DNA of 64,000 nt from CAVVGZ01 sp963841845. Its GTDB lineage: Bacteria > Chloroflexota > Anaerolineae > Anaerolineales > Anaerolineaceae. This document shows, piece after piece, positions 63,028 through 64,000 of this stretch. The stretch's first letter is position 1. Each line of letters starts with the position of its first letter. A program made the translations under genes and the position numbers. The stretch is taken from positions 620,001-684,000 of the forward strand of contig CAWJEG010000013.1 in NCBI GenBank assembly GCA_963841845.1, written 5' to 3'. The notes beneath the pieces are model-generated. The model was not told the DNA's origin and ran no database searches. It worked only from the letters and a program-made list of their open reading frames with translations.

Positions 63028-64000
63028 CTAAAAATTACCTGTATTCATCAATTCTTTCAGAGCAGCCATGCTAGGCTCAATAATTGGTGCAGGCTCTACT
63101 GCCAGATTAGCAGCCTTTATATCCTTTAGCCCATTGCCAGTCACCAATATTAAAACCGGGTCATCCGATTTTATGATTTTAGCATGGACTGCTTTCTTTA
63201 AACCGGCATAAGAGGCAGCACCGGCAGGTTCGGCAAAGATGCCATATCTGCCCAGTTCTTTGATTGATTTTAGGATTTCGGTATCGGATACCGTCAAGTA
63301 CTCTCCCCCCGTCTGGTGCGCTGCCCTGACGGCGCGAACGCCATCTCTGGGAAAATCAACTGAGATTGAGTCTGCAATGGTGTTCGCAGAGACCGGATTG
63401 ATAACCTCAGAATGGTTGAAATATGCATTAGCAACAGCAGCTGAACCCTCAGCCTGGATGCCAAATAAGCGAGGGGCATTATCCAGCCACCCCAGTTGTA
63501 CCAGGTCTTTAAATCCTTTATGTAAACCAGAAATAATATTACCATCTCCCACCGAGACAAAGATCGACAGAGGTTTTTCCTGTAAATGACAACCAATAAT
63601 CTGATTTTCCCAAATTTCCAAAGCCGCAGTTTTTTTTCCTTCCAGGGTAAATGGGTTAAAGCCTGTATTCCGGCAATACCACCCAAATTCACTGGATGCC
63701 TGTAAGGAAAGGTCAAACGCCTGATCATAATTACCATCCACCAGAACAACCTTTGCACCAAATACAAGCAGCTGGGCAACTTTTGCGGGTGGTGCGGTTT
63801 TTGGCGCAAAAATTACTGCTTTTTGTCCAACCGCAGCCGCCATGCCTGCCAGGGCAGCACCGGCATTTCCGGTAGAGGCTGTCACGATGACTTCAGCCTG
63901 AAGTTCCATCGCCCTGGCAACCACCAGCGCACTAGCGCGATCCTTTAAGGATGCCGTCGGATTTCGACCTTCATCTTTGATCCACAGGTTTTTTAGACCC
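63028..64000 (-). CDS. thrC: Threonine synthase, C-terminal part (cut by window end)
   Basis: PLP enzyme that turns O-phosphohomoserine into threonine. The frame is open to the last base of the window: LKNLWIKDEGRNPTASLKDR contains the PLP lysine segment PTASLKDRAS, followed by VTASTGNAGAALAGMAA, GKKTAALEIWENQ, SVGDGNIISGLHKGF (phosphate loop) and GIFAEPAGAASYAGL. About 324 residues are visible; the N-terminal roughly 80 lie outside. Neighbouring PLP enzyme and glycosyltransferase genes are not of the threonine pathway. Confidence 0.92.
   Translation of the reverse strand, partial: GLKNLWIKDEGRNPTASLKDRASALVVARAMELQAEVIVTASTGNAGAALAGMAAAVGQKAVIFAPKTAPPAKVAQLLVFGAKVVLVDGNYDQAFDLSLQASSEFGWYCRNTGFNPFTLEGKKTAALEIWENQIIGCHLQEKPLSIFVSVGDGNIISGLHKGFKDLVQLGWLDNAPRLFGIQAEGSAAVANAYFNHSEVINPVSANTIADSISVDFPRDGVRAVRAAHQTGGEYLTVSDTEILKSIKELGRYGIFAEPAGAASYAGLKKAVHAKIIKSDDPVLILVTGNGLKDIKAANLAVEPAPIIEPSMAALKELMNTGNF

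Noticed and set aside
1..64000. CRISPR arrays, tRNA or rRNA genes, insertion sequences, prophage
   Set aside because: No regular repeat-spacer pattern, no tRNA T-arm (GGTTCGAATC-type) with matching acceptor stem, no rRNA-like stretch and no transposase or integrase motif were seen on reading both strands.

Overview
The window looks like a chromosomal segment of a walled, anaerobic member of the Chloroflexota, most likely class Anaerolineae. This placement comes from the low-to-moderate GC content, the gene style (threonine/proline-rich spacers in exported proteins, NBR1-type Ig lipoproteins, DUF4013, DarA-like proteins, a pyruvate phosphate dikinase) and several small proteins I recognise as typical of that group. 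It is an inference; no rRNA or tRNA gene was found. No CRISPR array, prophage, integrase or insertion sequence was seen. The content is mostly housekeeping.

Layout. 1-1.9 kb: cell division (ftsA end, ftsZ). 2-5.2 kb, minus strand: M48 protease, GNAT acetyltransferase, NYN/OST-HTH protein and a broken Asp/Glu racemase gene. 5.3-7.5 kb: a tryptophan T-box leader and a TrpB2-type tryptophan synthase beta chain. 7.6-20.3 kb: a methylase-like protein with a zinc ribbon, PBP1A, a six-hairpin glycosidase, two DarA-like proteins, DUF4013, flavin reductase/AMMECR1, an amidase and an L,D-transpeptidase. 20.4-25.2 kb: thioredoxin-TPR, sugar-phosphate isomerase, an NBR1-Ig lipoprotein, a degraded mobA and a 57-residue protein. 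25.2-35 kb: AI-2E family permease, pyruvate dehydrogenase E1alpha/E1beta/E2, a lytic transglycosylase, and a PfkB kinase with ahcY. 35-43.6 kb: C39-like peptidase, second NBR1-Ig lipoprotein, recA, a glmS-type ribozyme in front of glutamine synthetase, an FHA protein and ppdK. 43.9-50.7 kb: sppA and DUF4350; tdk-hpt-cca-hydrolase. 50.3-54.7 kb: L21, L27, L31 (the last with an RpoA-CTD-like tail), selB and a coiled-coil gene. 54.8-64 kb: three complex-I-like membrane subunits, a hydantoinase, an unknown gene, a PLP enzyme, a glycosyltransferase and threonine synthase (cut by the window end).

The most interesting element is an RNA at about 37891-38106. It carries the conserved core of the glmS self-cleaving ribozyme but lies between a promoter and glnA (glutamine synthetase), not glmS. 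If it works, glucosamine-6-phosphate would control the enzyme that supplies glutamine for its own synthesis. Second in interest are the Trp T-box with two terminator-like hairpins and the L31/alpha-CTD fusion.

A general caution: at least 23 apparent single-base frameshifts in 15 genes interrupt otherwise well-conserved reading frames. About 17 look like an extra base and 6 like a missing base. Their spread over essential genes (glnA, pdhA, cca, trpB, selB) points to sequencing or assembly errors more than to decay. I therefore annotate those genes as whole loci and give the break positions.
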